DNA from: an uncultured Arcanobacterium sp.
GTDB taxonomy: Bacteria > Actinomycetota > Actinomycetes > Actinomycetales > Actinomycetaceae
Assembly: GCA_945874735.1 (NCBI GenBank)
Contig: CAMCHI010000011.1
Location: 1 to 40,925 of the forward strand
DNA: 40,925 nt
Direction: 5' to 3'
Part shown: piece by piece, positions 25,132 through 33,969 of the stretch
Layout: every line of letters starts with the position of its first letter
Numbering within the stretch: the first letter of the stretch is position 1
The notes under the pieces: generated by a model
Told to the model about the DNA's origin: nothing
The model's input: only the letters and a program-made list of their open reading frames with translations
The model's database searches: none
Made by a program: the position numbers and the translations under genes

Positions 25132-26154
25132 ATGAACACAAACACCAGAACGCAAACGGCTTTAAGTATCGCTAGTGTGAGTTACAGTGGAAACGAGCCA
25201 GCAGCCTTTAATGAACTGCAAAGATTAGCAGAATTAGTGGGAGTAGAAATCAGTGTGGCAGACGGTTTAGCTGGCACAAAAGGAATTTTGCAATTCACCA
25301 CCGAAAACTGCGCAAAAGGCAAAATTAAAGCAAGTTTTCACGAACTATTTCAAAGCTACTTTACTACCGGAAGTGTAGAACTCGACTATCGAAAAGATAC
25401 TGCTGAAATTTTAGAATTACTGGTAGCAGTGGGTGCTACAGAGCGCGGAAAAATTATTGGAGTGATTGGTGCGCAAGGCGGAGTAGGAGCTACAACTTTA
25501 GGATTATGGGTGGCACGAGAACTAAAACGTCACGGAAAAAGCAGTGCTTTTATTGACTTAGACCCATTAAGTATTGGAGTAGACACGGTAATTAGTACCG
25601 TCCAGAAAACTGGGAAAAGATGGGCAGACTTATCTGGTACGGGAGCGGTATTAGCCGGTAAATTAAATGAAGTACTACCCCGTTGGAAAGGGGTAAAAAT
25701 AGTAACCGCAGATGAGCGAGGCGGGGTTAGTCAGAAAACAGATATAGCAAATCGTACTATTGCGGCAGTGGCGCAGTTAAATGATTTTACGATTCTGGAT
25801 TTGGCACGCAGTGCTACTTTAAGTGATGTGCCTGCTCATGCTTGGTTAGGATGGTGTGATCAACTTTTACTGCTCACTAATTCAGATACCTTAGCGTTAA
25901 TTCGTGCGCAAAAAATTCTCCAAGCCTTACAGAATAAGTTAGATATAGCAGTAGTGGGATTTGGGGTAAAATCTCGGGCTCAACTAGCTAATATGGCCCA
26001 AATTTTACAACACCAGAACACTTTTAGTTTTCGTAAATCGCGTAATTTTATAGCCGACCTAGAGCATAGCATGGCACCTGGAGATCGGGCACGCAGTGTG
26101 AGTGCTAGAGATGTAAAAGAAATCTGTGCAGATTTTATACTGTCTGCACTTTAA
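25132..26154 (+). CDS. ssd: Ssd/TadZ-like ParA-type ATPase (CpaE-like) of the Tad locus
   Basis: 340 residues. A weak N-terminal receiver-like part is followed from residue ~105 by a ParA/MinD fold. The P-loop is GAQGGVGATTLG, lacking the usual lysines, as is typical of Ssd/TadZ proteins (septum-site-determining, Rv3660c). A DLDPLS motif follows, and the end is SARDVKEICADFIL. Such proteins position the Tad secretion complex or the septum. It opens the Tad gene block. ATG 25132 has no clear ribosome-binding site upstream. Downstream cpaF is about 130 bp away and probably in the same transcript, although a CCTGC/GCAGG stem with a nearby T-run lies between them. Confidence 0.87.
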   Translation: MNTNTRTQTALSIASVSYSGNEPAAFNELQRLAELVGVEISVADGLAGTKGILQFTTENCAKGKIKASFHELFQSYFTTGSVELDYRKDTAEILELLVAVGATERGKIIGVIGAQGGVGATTLGLWVARELKRHGKSSAFIDLDPLSIGVDTVISTVQKTGKRWADLSGTGAVLAGKLNEVLPRWKGVKIVTADERGGVSQKTDIANRTIAAVAQLNDFTILDLARSATLSDVPAHAWLGWCDQLLLLTNSDTLALIRAQKILQALQNKLDIAVVGFGVKSRAQLANMAQILQHQNTFSFRKSRNFIADLEHSMAPGDRARSVSARDVKEICADFILSAL

Positions 26155-26288
26155 CCAATTTTAGTAAAGGGTTAATTTTTACGAAATCAGCAAATTTACA
26201 TGCCTTGCTTTAATACCTGCTACTAAACCCTAATACAGCAGGAAGTGGTTTTTTATAGCAAACATCTTAAAACTAACAGAGGTACAAA

Positions 26289-27434
26289 ATGGAAGTAGAC
26301 TTAGCGCAACTAGCTAAAATAAGAGAAAATCTTGCCACCGGAAAAAGTCTACGTTCTGCTTTGGCAGAAGTACCCTTGATTTTTACTGACGAATTAGCTG
26401 GAGTGCAAAATCGGGTACAATCACAAATTTTTGGATTAGGAGATACCTTAACACCTCTACTGTCGGATAGCGCAGTTACCGATATTTTGATAAATGGCCC
26501 TGGGCAAGTCTGGGTAGATAGGGGTGCGGGTTTAATTGCTTTATCAATAGACGATCCACAACTAACTGAAGAAAGTAATGTTAGAGCGTTAGCTGTGCGA
26601 TTAGCGGCAGCTTGTGGGCAAAGATTAGATGATGCTTCACCGATAGTGGACGGCACTTTTAGTAGTGGAATGCGTTTACACGCTGTGCTTCCACCGCTGG
26701 CAGCAGAAGGTACTTTAATTTCTTTACGTTTGCATCAAGAACGTAAATTTTCTTTGGCAGACTTAGTGAAAACAGGTTCAGTACATATTACCGTTGCCAG
26801 TATTTTACGTCAGTTGGTGCAATGTCACGCTAATGTGATTATTTCTGGAGCTACCGGAGCGGGGAAAACTACTTTTTTGAGCGCCATGCTTGCTTTAGCT
26901 TCTCCTCAAGAACGAATTTTAGTAATTGAAGAATCAGCAGAACTACGTCCAGATCATCCGCATGTATTGCATTTACAAGTGCGCCAACCAAATGTGCAAG
27001 GAGCAGGAGAGGTTTCTATGAGTCAGTTGGTGCGTGCAGCTATGCGAATGCGTCCCGACCGAATTGTGCTAGGAGAATGTAGAGGGGCAGAAGTGCGTGA
27101 CGTGCTGGGTGCGTTAAACACGGGACATGATGGGGGTTGGGCAACCGTACACGCCAATTCTGCTCAAGATGTGCCAGCACGATTAGTGGCATTAGGAGCA
27201 TTAGCTCAAATGAATGAACTTACCGTAGCGGCTCAAGCAGCCTCAGCTTTAGATGCCATAGTGCATATAAAACGAGCGGGTGCAAAACGCTTTGTGTCAG
27301 AAATAGCGGTATTGGAACGGGTGGGTAGTACTCTACACGCCAATTGTGTACTGCAAGTTAATGCGCAAGGTGAATTGGAATGGGGTGAAGCAAAAGAGCA
27401 ATTTTTCCGAGAGCAACAATTAAAGACAAGGTGA
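26289..27434 (+). CDS. cpaF: CpaF/TadA-type secretion ATPase
   Basis: The hexameric ATPase powering the type IVc (Tad) pilus. 381 residues. The Walker A is GATGAGKTTFL (about residue 190), Walker B-type region is RMRPDRIVLGECRGAEV, and the His box is HDGGWATVHANSAQD. The N-terminal domain includes ILINGPGQVWVDRG. ATG 26289 follows AGAGG by 6-7 bases. Together with ssd, tadB, tadC and pilin-like genes it makes a full actinobacterial Tad locus, as in Rv3654c-Rv3660c. This is the pilus TadA, not the tRNA deaminase at 11292. Confidence 0.95.
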   Translation: MEVDLAQLAKIRENLATGKSLRSALAEVPLIFTDELAGVQNRVQSQIFGLGDTLTPLLSDSAVTDILINGPGQVWVDRGAGLIALSIDDPQLTEESNVRALAVRLAAACGQRLDDASPIVDGTFSSGMRLHAVLPPLAAEGTLISLRLHQERKFSLADLVKTGSVHITVASILRQLVQCHANVIISGATGAGKTTFLSAMLALASPQERILVIEESAELRPDHPHVLHLQVRQPNVQGAGEVSMSQLVRAAMRMRPDRIVLGECRGAEVRDVLGALNTGHDGGWATVHANSAQDVPARLVALGALAQMNELTVAAQAASALDAIVHIKRAGAKRFVSEIAVLERVGSTLHANCVLQVNAQGELEWGEAKEQFFREQQLKTR

Positions 27435-27535
27435 AAGAAGCCAAATTAAGGCAAAAATAGTGCAACTGAATAAACAACATTTGCTTGAGTAGAAGCAGCG
27501 ACAAACTTTACAACTTTTATAGCGAAAGTAAATAA

Positions 27536-28258
27536 ATGTGGTTATCAGGATTATTGATATTAAGCGTGGGAGTGAGCATTATATTAAGCAAACCACCACG
27601 GATACGGGCACGAAAAATTAAACAAGTACGGGTAAAGAAAAAATCTTTTGGCAGCATTATTGATTTAGGCATGGTTTTTACTGAAGTATCTACTCGGTTA
27701 AGTAGTGGAGCAACGGTAGGGACAGCTTGGGCACTTAGCTTACAAGATTTAACGGATAATTTTAATTCCCGTATTAAGCGCAGCTATTGGGTAAAGCAAG
27801 AAAAGTATTTTGTGCAAAAAACTGAGCCATTAGAAGCTGATGGTGTACCAACGGTGTTATGGAATTTATGGTTGCTACCTAAATGGAAATATAGCTTACT
27901 AGGTTTTCCGTCTGCTTTGCGGGAAAGTTTGCCTGCTGCTTTTGCTGTTTGTCGTTTAGGTGCTAATAGTGGTGCACCTTTAGCGGAAGTATTAGATGCG
28001 TGTGCGCAAGGAGTCACGGAAGCCGGTGAAGCAAGGTCTGCGCGCAAAATTGCGTTAGCAGCTCCTTTAACTTCTGCAAAAATGCTGGCTACTTTGCCGT
28101 TAATTGGGATTTTATTTAGCTACTTAATGGGAGTAAATGCTTTGCATTTTTTATTTAATTCTTGGCTGGGATATATCTGTTTAGGCTGCGGGATAGGTTT
28201 TGAGTTAGCAGGATTATGGGGTGTGTATAGGTTAGTGCAAAAAGCGGTGCGGGAATGA
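27536..28258 (+). CDS. tadB: TadB-like type II/IV secretion inner-membrane protein
   Basis: 240 residues with a first N-terminal membrane segment, a cytosolic T2SS-F-like helical domain (FTEVSTRLSSGATVGTAWALSL and later AFAVCRLGANSGAPLAEVLDAC), and two C-terminal membrane spans (LATLPLIGILFSYLMGV; LGYICLGCGIGFELAGLWGV). This forms half of the platform that couples the CpaF ATPase to pilus assembly. Its end overlaps the tadC start by 4 bp (ATGA). The gap to cpaF is about 100 bp. Confidence 0.85.
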   Translation: MWLSGLLILSVGVSIILSKPPRIRARKIKQVRVKKKSFGSIIDLGMVFTEVSTRLSSGATVGTAWALSLQDLTDNFNSRIKRSYWVKQEKYFVQKTEPLEADGVPTVLWNLWLLPKWKYSLLGFPSALRESLPAAFAVCRLGANSGAPLAEVLDACAQGVTEAGEARSARKIALAAPLTSAKMLATLPLIGILFSYLMGVNALHFLFNSWLGYICLGCGIGFELAGLWGVYRLVQKAVRE

Positions 28259-28830
28259 TACGTATTATTTTATTTGGAATTCTTATCTGGTTATTATTTG
28301 CTCCCTCGATACGGATTAAGCGTTATAAGTTTGTATTTACCTCGAAAAGAGCCCAAGCTGGTGCTGAAGAAGTAGATGTGGCGATTTTATTAGATTTAAT
28401 GGCGGCAGCTTTAAGTGCGGGACTATCTATCCCTAATGCTTTAGCGAGTTTAGATTACGCTTTAGGCAGGCAAAATAATACCTCTCTTAACGTCAAACAA
28501 AATGCACCTAGTGCGCGTAGTTTAGGAGAGGTAAGTAAAATGTTGCTTTTAGGTGCTAACTGGCAGGAAGCGTGGAAAGACACCCCTGAGCGATGGGATT
28601 TTTTACAAAAAGCCTTAGCTCCTGCATGGTGTGAAGGAGCAGCTCCTATTCCGTTACTGCAACGCAGTGCGCATATGTTGCGTTTAACGCGAGCGCGGCG
28701 CGCAAAAGAAGCTGCCGCAAAATTAAGTGCAGCAATTGTAGTGCCTTTGGCTACTTGTTTTTTGCCGGCTTTTATCTGTATCGGTGTAGTGCCAGTAATT
28801 GTGGCTACGGCAGGTAAAATTTTTAGTTAA
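28255..28830 (+). CDS. tadC: TadC-like secretion platform protein
   Basis: 191 residues, overlapping tadB by 4 bp. An N-terminal membrane span (IRIILFGILIWLLFA) precedes a T2SS-F-type helical region (EVDVAILLDLMAAALSAGLSIPNAL; a matching Trp/Glu-rich turn), and two C-terminal spans (AAIVVPLATCFLPAFICIGVVPVIVATAG) end it. It is shorter than typical TadC, as usual for the actinobacterial version. A strong terminator follows about 70 bp downstream. Confidence 0.83.
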   Translation: MIRIILFGILIWLLFAPSIRIKRYKFVFTSKRAQAGAEEVDVAILLDLMAAALSAGLSIPNALASLDYALGRQNNTSLNVKQNAPSARSLGEVSKMLLLGANWQEAWKDTPERWDFLQKALAPAWCEGAAPIPLLQRSAHMLRLTRARRAKEAAAKLSAAIVVPLATCFLPAFICIGVVPVIVATAGKIFS

Positions 28831-28902
28831 TAAAAGAGTTGCTAATGAAGCTAAAATTTCTATTATCTGCATAGAGTTTAAGTGCTTATAGCTGGTATTG
28901 AT

Positions 28903-28938
28903 ACTTCCTTTAATCATTTTAGATTAAGGGAAGTTTTT
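28903..28938 (+). terminator. Terminator after tadC
   Basis: ACTTCCTTTAATC / GATTAAGGGAAGT (28903-28915, 28922-28934; one mismatch or wobble) with a 6-base loop and TTTTT. It would separate ssd-cpaF-tadBC from the pilin genes. Confidence 0.85.
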
Positions 28939-29211
28939 GGTTTTGTTTTCCTTTTACCTTTAGCGCGATTTATAGGAATTTAATGGATTGGCAAGTCTGA
29001 ATTTTAATAGCGTTTAGTTATATGTGAATAGTAGATAGGGTTTATACACATTTACAGCAAGTGTATCGCTAATCCACAGTTTAATTAGGAGTACCGTTAG
29101 CGATTTGAGAAATACGAGAAGCTAAAGATGTCTTGAAAGCATAGCAGTTTTCCAGACTGCTTTTCTTAAAAATTAAGAAAAGCATATCGAATCTGAAGAA
29201 GGAGTATTTCC
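28939..29211 (+). other. Structured leader upstream of the pilin-like gene
   Basis: No gene here; with the tadC 3' flank the gene-free stretch is about 380 bp. It can form stems ATACAC/GTGTAT (29044-29066), CGCTAA/TTAGCG (29067-29102), GCAGT/ACTGC (about 29144-29160, followed by TTTTCTT) and GCTTTTCTTA/TAAGAAAAGC (29159-29183). The last two overlap by two bases and could be alternatives. GAAGGAG lies just before the pilin ATG. Confidence 0.35.
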
Positions 29212-29403
29212 ATGAAAATCCAAAAAATTATGCGTTATTTAAAGCCATTATCTCGTAAAGAATCTGGCATGGTAACAGCAGAATACGCTTTAGGAACCGT
29301 TGCTACCACTGGCATTGCCGGTATTTTAATTTGGCTAGTGCAACAAGAATGGTTTCGGGAGCTAGTATCTATGTTCTTTAAGACCGCCTTTAGTTTAGGC
29401 TAA
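29212..29403 (+). CDS. Flp-type pilin-like protein (DUF4244)
   Basis: A 63-residue pilin-like subunit. A basic N-terminus (MKIQKIMRYLKPLSRKESG) ends at a G-M-V-T-A-E-Y-A-L-G segment with the conserved Glu five after the Gly, the pattern of a type IV prepilin cut by a prepilin peptidase. A single hydrophobic helix (TTGIAGILIWLVQQ) follows, then an amphipathic tail. The DUF4244 fold is the actinobacterial Flp equivalent (Rv3656c). The start has a perfect ribosome-binding site (GAAGGAG 8 bases upstream). No prepilin peptidase gene is in the window. Confidence 0.87.
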   Translation: MKIQKIMRYLKPLSRKESGMVTAEYALGTVATTGIAGILIWLVQQEWFRELVSMFFKTAFSLG

Positions 29404-29454
29404 ACGAACGCTATTTTGGCGACCAATCACATAAGTAAAGCGGAGATATGAATA

Positions 29455-29497
29455 CTGGCTGAGGTGGTAAACGGGGAGAATTTATCACCCCAGCCAG
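29455..29497 (+). other. Intergenic hairpin between the pilin and TadE genes
   Basis: CTGGCTGAGGTGGTAAA and TTTATCACCCCAGCCAG (29455-29471, 29481-29497) pair at 15 of 17 positions around a 9-base loop. No T-run follows, so it looks like an mRNA-stabilising or processing element that keeps pilin mRNA more abundant than downstream messages, not a plain terminator. Confidence 0.5.
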
Positions 29498-29525
29498 ATA
29501 CAACAGCTATAACAGGGTGAATAAA

Positions 29526-29891
29526 ATGCTTAACCAACTAGGATTTGGCAGAAAAGAACTAGGCATGATTAGCGTGGAGTGGGCATTAACTTTGCCAGCC
29601 ATGCTAGTGGTGATATTGGCATTATTAAATGGAATTATGCAGATAAGTACGGTAGCGGTAGTAGATAATGCGGCAAAAGAAACTGCCCGCTATATGAGCT
29701 TGGGTCATTCAGAAAAGGCAACGAAAAATTTTGCGAAAACAATCCTAGGCACAGATATAGAAATAGATATTGTGCAAAACCATGATTTAGCAGAAGTGAG
29801 AATTAAAAAAGACGGTATAGGACTTTTCGGATTTGCTGGCTTTGATTTTGTGTCTAGTTATCAGGTGGTAAAGGAGCCAGTTGGCTGGTAG
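29526..29891 (+). CDS. tadE: TadE-like minor pilin
   Basis: 121 residues from the ATG at 29526, which has AGGGTGA six bases upstream; the in-frame GTG at 29517 lies within that site. The prepilin-like N-terminus is RKELGMISVEWALTLPAM, with Glu five after Gly, followed by a hydrophobic helix (LVVILALLNGIMQIS) and a soluble domain of about 80 residues. The pattern DNAAKETARYMSLG is typical of TadE. It would be cut by the same peptidase as the pilin and incorporated as a minor subunit. Confidence 0.83.
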   Translation: MLNQLGFGRKELGMISVEWALTLPAMLVVILALLNGIMQISTVAVVDNAAKETARYMSLGHSEKATKNFAKTILGTDIEIDIVQNHDLAEVRIKKDGIGLFGFAGFDFVSSYQVVKEPVGW

Positions 29892-29920
29892 GTGCAGTTA
29901 TAAAAGGAATAAGCAGAAAA

Positions 29921-30349
29921 ATGTTTTGTTTAGTTGAAAAATATAAGCAGAGTTTTATTTATAAAGCGGGTAGTAGAAAAGAAAAAGGTTCTGCCACTTT
30001 ATTTATGAGTTTAATTTGTTTTGTTTTAGTGAGTTTGACTTTGTTGCTGGTGGCGCATATTTCTTGGTTGAACGAAAAAACAGCTATGCAAAATACGGCA
30101 GATTTAGCAGCTATTCAGGTAGCGGTAAGAGTGCAGCAAGGGCACACTCCGCAAAATGCGTGTAAAGAGATTAGGCAACAAATTACGGCTAAGTATCCGT
30201 ATTGGCAAGTGGAGTGCGGGGTTTGGCAGGAAGAAAGTCAAATACATATAAAAGCCAATAATTGGCAGAAAAATTTTTGGAAACAACTTACTGCCCAAGC
30301 TAAAGCAGCACCAGAAAATCAGTTGGAGAGCCAATTTAATGTTCCGTAA
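29921..30349 (+). CDS. TadG/Rv3654c-like pilus-associated protein
   Basis: 142 residues. A basic N-terminal tail, then KEKGSATLFMSLICFVLVSLTLLLV, which is the pilin-like or TadE/TadG-type start with a membrane helix. The next stretch, AMQNTADLAAIQVAVRVQQG, matches the conserved 'NTADLAALAAA' region of 'helicase/secretion neighbourhood' proteins. The remainder contains two Cys (CKEIR and ECGVW) that could form a disulfide outside the cell. ATG at 29921 lies 30 bp after the TadE stop, so the three pilin-like genes form one unit. The gene order and length match Rv3654c. Confidence 0.8.
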   Translation: MFCLVEKYKQSFIYKAGSRKEKGSATLFMSLICFVLVSLTLLLVAHISWLNEKTAMQNTADLAAIQVAVRVQQGHTPQNACKEIRQQITAKYPYWQVECGVWQEESQIHIKANNWQKNFWKQLTAQAKAAPENQLESQFNVP

Positions 30350-30577
30350 TTAAATATGTAAAGAAGAAATTTGTGCGTATTTTATGAAGTTTTTCAGTAA
30401 AATCTTGCCGTCTTATCCACAATTTAAGGACTTTCCTTTTGCAATGCGCTAAAAACAATGTATCTTAGCAAACGACAGGACTTAGCATTATCATGTACCA
30501 AAAATAGTTACTGCTTGTGGTAAGTATATAGGTATAGAAGTGGTAAACAGAATAAAAGTAAGGTTAAAGGAAACGAC

Positions 30578-33325
30578 GTGACTAAATTAGTTATCGTGGA
30601 ATCTCCAGCGAAAGCTAAGACGATTTCTAAATTTTTGACCTCGGAATATAAGGTAGAGGCTTCTATTGGTCATATCCGTGATTTGCCTAAGCCCTCTGAT
30701 TTACCTGCCGATATGAAGAAAGGTCCGTTTGGGAAATTCGCGGTAGATGTAGATAATAACTTTGCTCCTTACTACGTGGTATCGCCTGATAAAAAGAAAA
30801 AAGTAACTGAATTAAAGCAGTTACTGAAAGAAGCAGATGAACTTTATCTGGCTACCGACGAGGATCGAGAAGGTGAAGCAATCGCTTGGCATCTTCTCGA
30901 AGCCTTAAAGCCTAAAGTGCCAGTAAAACGCATGGTATTTCATGAAATTACTCGGGAAGCAATTAACCGTGCTTTAGAAAACACTCGTAGCTTAGATACA
31001 CAGCTAGTAGACGCACAAGAATCTCGCCGTATCTTAGATCGCCTAGTGGGATATGAAGTTTCTCCGTTGCTGTGGCGAAAAATTGCTCCATCGCTATCAG
31101 CTGGACGAGTACAATCAGTGACTACTCGTTTAATTGTGGAACGCGAACGTGAACGTATGGCGTTTCAATCAGCAAACTATTGGGATGTGGTAGCTACTTT
31201 AGCAAAAGGTAATGAAGAATTTAGGGCTAAACTGACCAGTTTAGACGGGGCAAAAGTAGCTACTGGTAAAGATTTTGCAGATAACGGCCAACTTAGTGAT
31301 AAAGCGTTACAAGATGGGGTGGTGGTGTTATCTGCTAGTGTGGCTAGTGCTCTAGCGCAGGCTTTAGATAATGGCACTTCGATAGTGGAAAGTGTAACCA
31401 GCAAACCTTATCGGCGGCGTCCGGCAGCTCCGTTTACTACCTCTACTTTGCAACAGGAAGCTTCCCGTAAACTTCGCTTAAATTCGCGTGATGCTATGCG
31501 CATTGCTCAGTCTTTATACGAAAACGGTTTCATTACCTATATGCGTACCGATTCGGTTAATCTTTCCCAGCAAGCTATAACAGCTGCGCGAGCACAGATT
31601 GTGCAACTATATGGGGAAGCAGTTTTACCGTCAGCTCCGCGGTTATATGCTACTAAAGCTAAAGGCGCGCAAGAGGCACACGAAGCAATCCGTCCGGCAG
31701 GAGATTATTTTCGCACCCCGAAAGAAGTAAAAAATTTACTTTCAGATCGAGAATATGCCCTGTATGAACTGATTTGGCAGCGCACTATTGCTTCCCAGAT
31801 GGAAGACGCTACTGGTGTAACCGCATCAGTGCGAGTATCTTGTGATGTTACTCAAGCCCTACAAAGTGCGCAAAGTGCCGGATTGATACCGCAAAGCACC
31901 CAACATACTGCAATTCTGGCTGCTAGTGGCACAGTGATTACTAGTCCTGGTTTTATGGCAGCCTATGAAGAAGGTAAAGACAAAAAGCGTTATGAAGAAA
32001 ATGAGGATTTACGGCTTCCGGAGTTAATAGCAGGAGAACTGGTAAACAATCTAGCAGGAGAAGCAGCAATGCATGAAACTGCTCCTCCGCCACGATACAC
32101 AGAAGCCTCTTTAGTTAAAACCTTAGAAGAAAAAGGAATTGGGCGTCCTTCCACTTATGCTTCCACTATTTCTACTATCGTAGATCGCGGATACGTGGGG
32201 CGGCGCGGACAAGCCTTAGTACCTACTTGGTTAGCGTTCTCGGTAGTGCGTCTATTAGAAGAAAATCTGCCCGACCTAGTGAACTATGATTTCACGGCAG
32301 ATATGGAACGAGATTTAGACGCTATCGCCTCTGGCGATGCAGATCGCGTACAGTATTTAGCAAAATTCTATCGCGGTGACGGGCAAGTAACTGGTTTAGC
32401 TCAGCAGGTAGCGGAACTAGGTGATATTGATGCTCGCGCAATTAACACCATCGAAATAGGGGACGGTATTGCAGTTAGAATCGGCAGATATGGTCCTTAT
32501 ATTGAAGAAATAACTGCCGAAGCAAACTTTGCCGAAAACTCTAACTCTTCTCTTACTACCACTAATGGAGAAGGTCGGCGAGCTTCCGTTCCTGAAGATA
32601 TTGCCCCCGATGAATTGACGGTGGAAAAAGCTTTAGCTATTTTGAATACTGCTTTACCGGAGGAACGCATACTCGGACAAGATGAGCGTGGCTGGGATAT
32701 TGTGGTCAAAGATGGACGGTTTGGCCCATACGTATCTGAAGTAGTGCCAGATGACGCCGTTACCTATACCCCCACAGGTAAGGTTTCTAAAGTAAAACCA
32801 AAACCACGTACAGCTTCCCTTTTTAAGACTATGCAACCAGATACGGTAACTTTAGCGCAGGCTCTACAATTATTAAGCCTGCCACGAGAAGTAGGAATAT
32901 CTGCTGGGGAAGTTGTGACTGCACAAAACGGACGATATGGTCCTTATCTGAAACGGGGCAGTGATTCTCGCTCTTTACTAAGTGAAGAACAAATATTCAC
33001 TATCACACTTGAAGAAGCAGAAGAAATTTTCCAGCAGCCTAAACAGCGGGGACGTTCTTTAGCGCAAGCTCCTTTAGCAGAGCTAGGAACAGATCCAGTG
33101 TCTGGTAAATTAATCTTGTTGAAAGATGGGCGTTTTGGGCCATATGTGACCGACGGTATTACCAATGCGTCTGTGCCCCGCACAGAAGACATAAACCAGC
33201 TCACTCCAGAGCGTGCCCAAGAACTCCTGGTGGCTCGTCGCTTAAAAGTAGCTGAAAACGGGGGAACTAAGAAACGCAACGCCACAAAACGTACCGTAAA
33301 AGCTAAGAAAGCCACGAAGAAGTAA
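30578..33325 (+). CDS. topA: DNA topoisomerase I
   Basis: A type IA topoisomerase of 915 residues that relaxes negatively supercoiled DNA. The Toprim domain begins KLVIVESPAKAKTI; the Toprim metal region is ATDEDREGEAIAWHLLEAL (about residue 95); the catalytic tyrosine is in FITYMRTDSVN (about residue 323). Four C-terminal repeats of the G-R-x-G-P-Y type occur (GRYGPYIEE, GRFGPYVSE, GRYGPYLKR, GRFGPYVTD) and the tail is Lys-rich, replacing the zinc fingers of E. coli TopA, as in other actinobacteria. The GTG start (30578) has AAAGGAAACGAC before it. A perfect DnaA box TTATCCACA lies at 30413-30421 upstream. The stop overlaps tmk (TAATG). Confidence 0.97.
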   Translation: MTKLVIVESPAKAKTISKFLTSEYKVEASIGHIRDLPKPSDLPADMKKGPFGKFAVDVDNNFAPYYVVSPDKKKKVTELKQLLKEADELYLATDEDREGEAIAWHLLEALKPKVPVKRMVFHEITREAINRALENTRSLDTQLVDAQESRRILDRLVGYEVSPLLWRKIAPSLSAGRVQSVTTRLIVERERERMAFQSANYWDVVATLAKGNEEFRAKLTSLDGAKVATGKDFADNGQLSDKALQDGVVVLSASVASALAQALDNGTSIVESVTSKPYRRRPAAPFTTSTLQQEASRKLRLNSRDAMRIAQSLYENGFITYMRTDSVNLSQQAITAARAQIVQLYGEAVLPSAPRLYATKAKGAQEAHEAIRPAGDYFRTPKEVKNLLSDREYALYELIWQRTIASQMEDATGVTASVRVSCDVTQALQSAQSAGLIPQSTQHTAILAASGTVITSPGFMAAYEEGKDKKRYEENEDLRLPELIAGELVNNLAGEAAMHETAPPPRYTEASLVKTLEEKGIGRPSTYASTISTIVDRGYVGRRGQALVPTWLAFSVVRLLEENLPDLVNYDFTADMERDLDAIASGDADRVQYLAKFYRGDGQVTGLAQQVAELGDIDARAINTIEIGDGIAVRIGRYGPYIEEITAEANFAENSNSSLTTTNGEGRRASVPEDIAPDELTVEKALAILNTALPEERILGQDERGWDIVVKDGRFGPYVSEVVPDDAVTYTPTGKVSKVKPKPRTASLFKTMQPDTVTLAQALQLLSLPREVGISAGEVVTAQNGRYGPYLKRGSDSRSLLSEEQIFTITLEEAEEIFQQPKQRGRSLAQAPLAELGTDPVSGKLILLKDGRFGPYVTDGITNASVPRTEDINQLTPERAQELLVARRLKVAENGGTKKRNATKRTVKAKKATKK

Positions 33326-33954
33326 TGGAAACGCCCACCTATAATGCCGGTACTGGTTTGTTCATAACCTTTGAGGGAGGTGACGGTGCTGGTAAAAGCA
33401 CCCAAGCCACTCTGTTAGCTCAATGGTTAAATAGCCAAGGATGGGAAACAGTAATTACTCGTGAACCTGGCGGAACAGAACTAGGGCAGGAAATTCGGCG
33501 GTTACTATTGCATGAAGGGCACGTAGATCCGCGTGCAGAAGCATTACTGTATGCGGCAGATCGCGCTCATCATATTGCCGAAAAAGTAGCCCCCGCATTA
33601 GCGCAAGGAAAAGTAGTGATAGGAGATCGCTACTTTGACTCCTCTATCGCTTATCAAGGAGTAGCCCGTCAATTAAATAAAAATGAAATACGGCAAATCA
33701 GCTTATGGGCAGTACAAGGATTAGTTCCGCATTTAACGATTTTGCTAGATATACCTGTGCACGCTGGTGGAAGTAGAGTAGGGGCGGTAAAAGACAGATT
33801 AGAAAAAGCAGGAGATGAATTTCATCAAGCTGTACGGCAAGAATTTTTAGCTTTAGCAGAGGCTGAACCGCAACGCATTAAAATAATAGACGCCACTCAA
33901 AGCATCACTGAAATAGCTACCCAAATTCAAGAATTAGTGCGCCCCTTACTGTAG
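33325..33954 (+). CDS. tmk: Thymidylate kinase
   Basis: 209 residues, phosphorylating dTMP to dTDP. The P-loop is FEGGDGAGKSTQA near the N-terminus; VITREPGGTELG is the substrate-binding and DRx motif region; GDRYFDSSIAYQG is the base-binding segment; the LID region follows with DRLEKAGDEF. The start overlaps the topA stop by one base pair pair-wise (TAATG), so translation is coupled. topA-tmk-holB is a classical actinobacterial operon. Confidence 0.96.
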   Translation: METPTYNAGTGLFITFEGGDGAGKSTQATLLAQWLNSQGWETVITREPGGTELGQEIRRLLLHEGHVDPRAEALLYAADRAHHIAEKVAPALAQGKVVIGDRYFDSSIAYQGVARQLNKNEIRQISLWAVQGLVPHLTILLDIPVHAGGSRVGAVKDRLEKAGDEFHQAVRQEFLALAEAEPQRIKIIDATQSITEIATQIQELVRPLL

Positions 33955-33969
33955 ATAGAAAGAACTTTC

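Noticed and set aside
30413-30421. Perfect DnaA box TTATCCACA upstream of topA, as a possible origin
   Set aside because: A single box without a cluster, DUE or dnaA/dnaN neighbours does not make an origin; it may be chance or a regulatory site.
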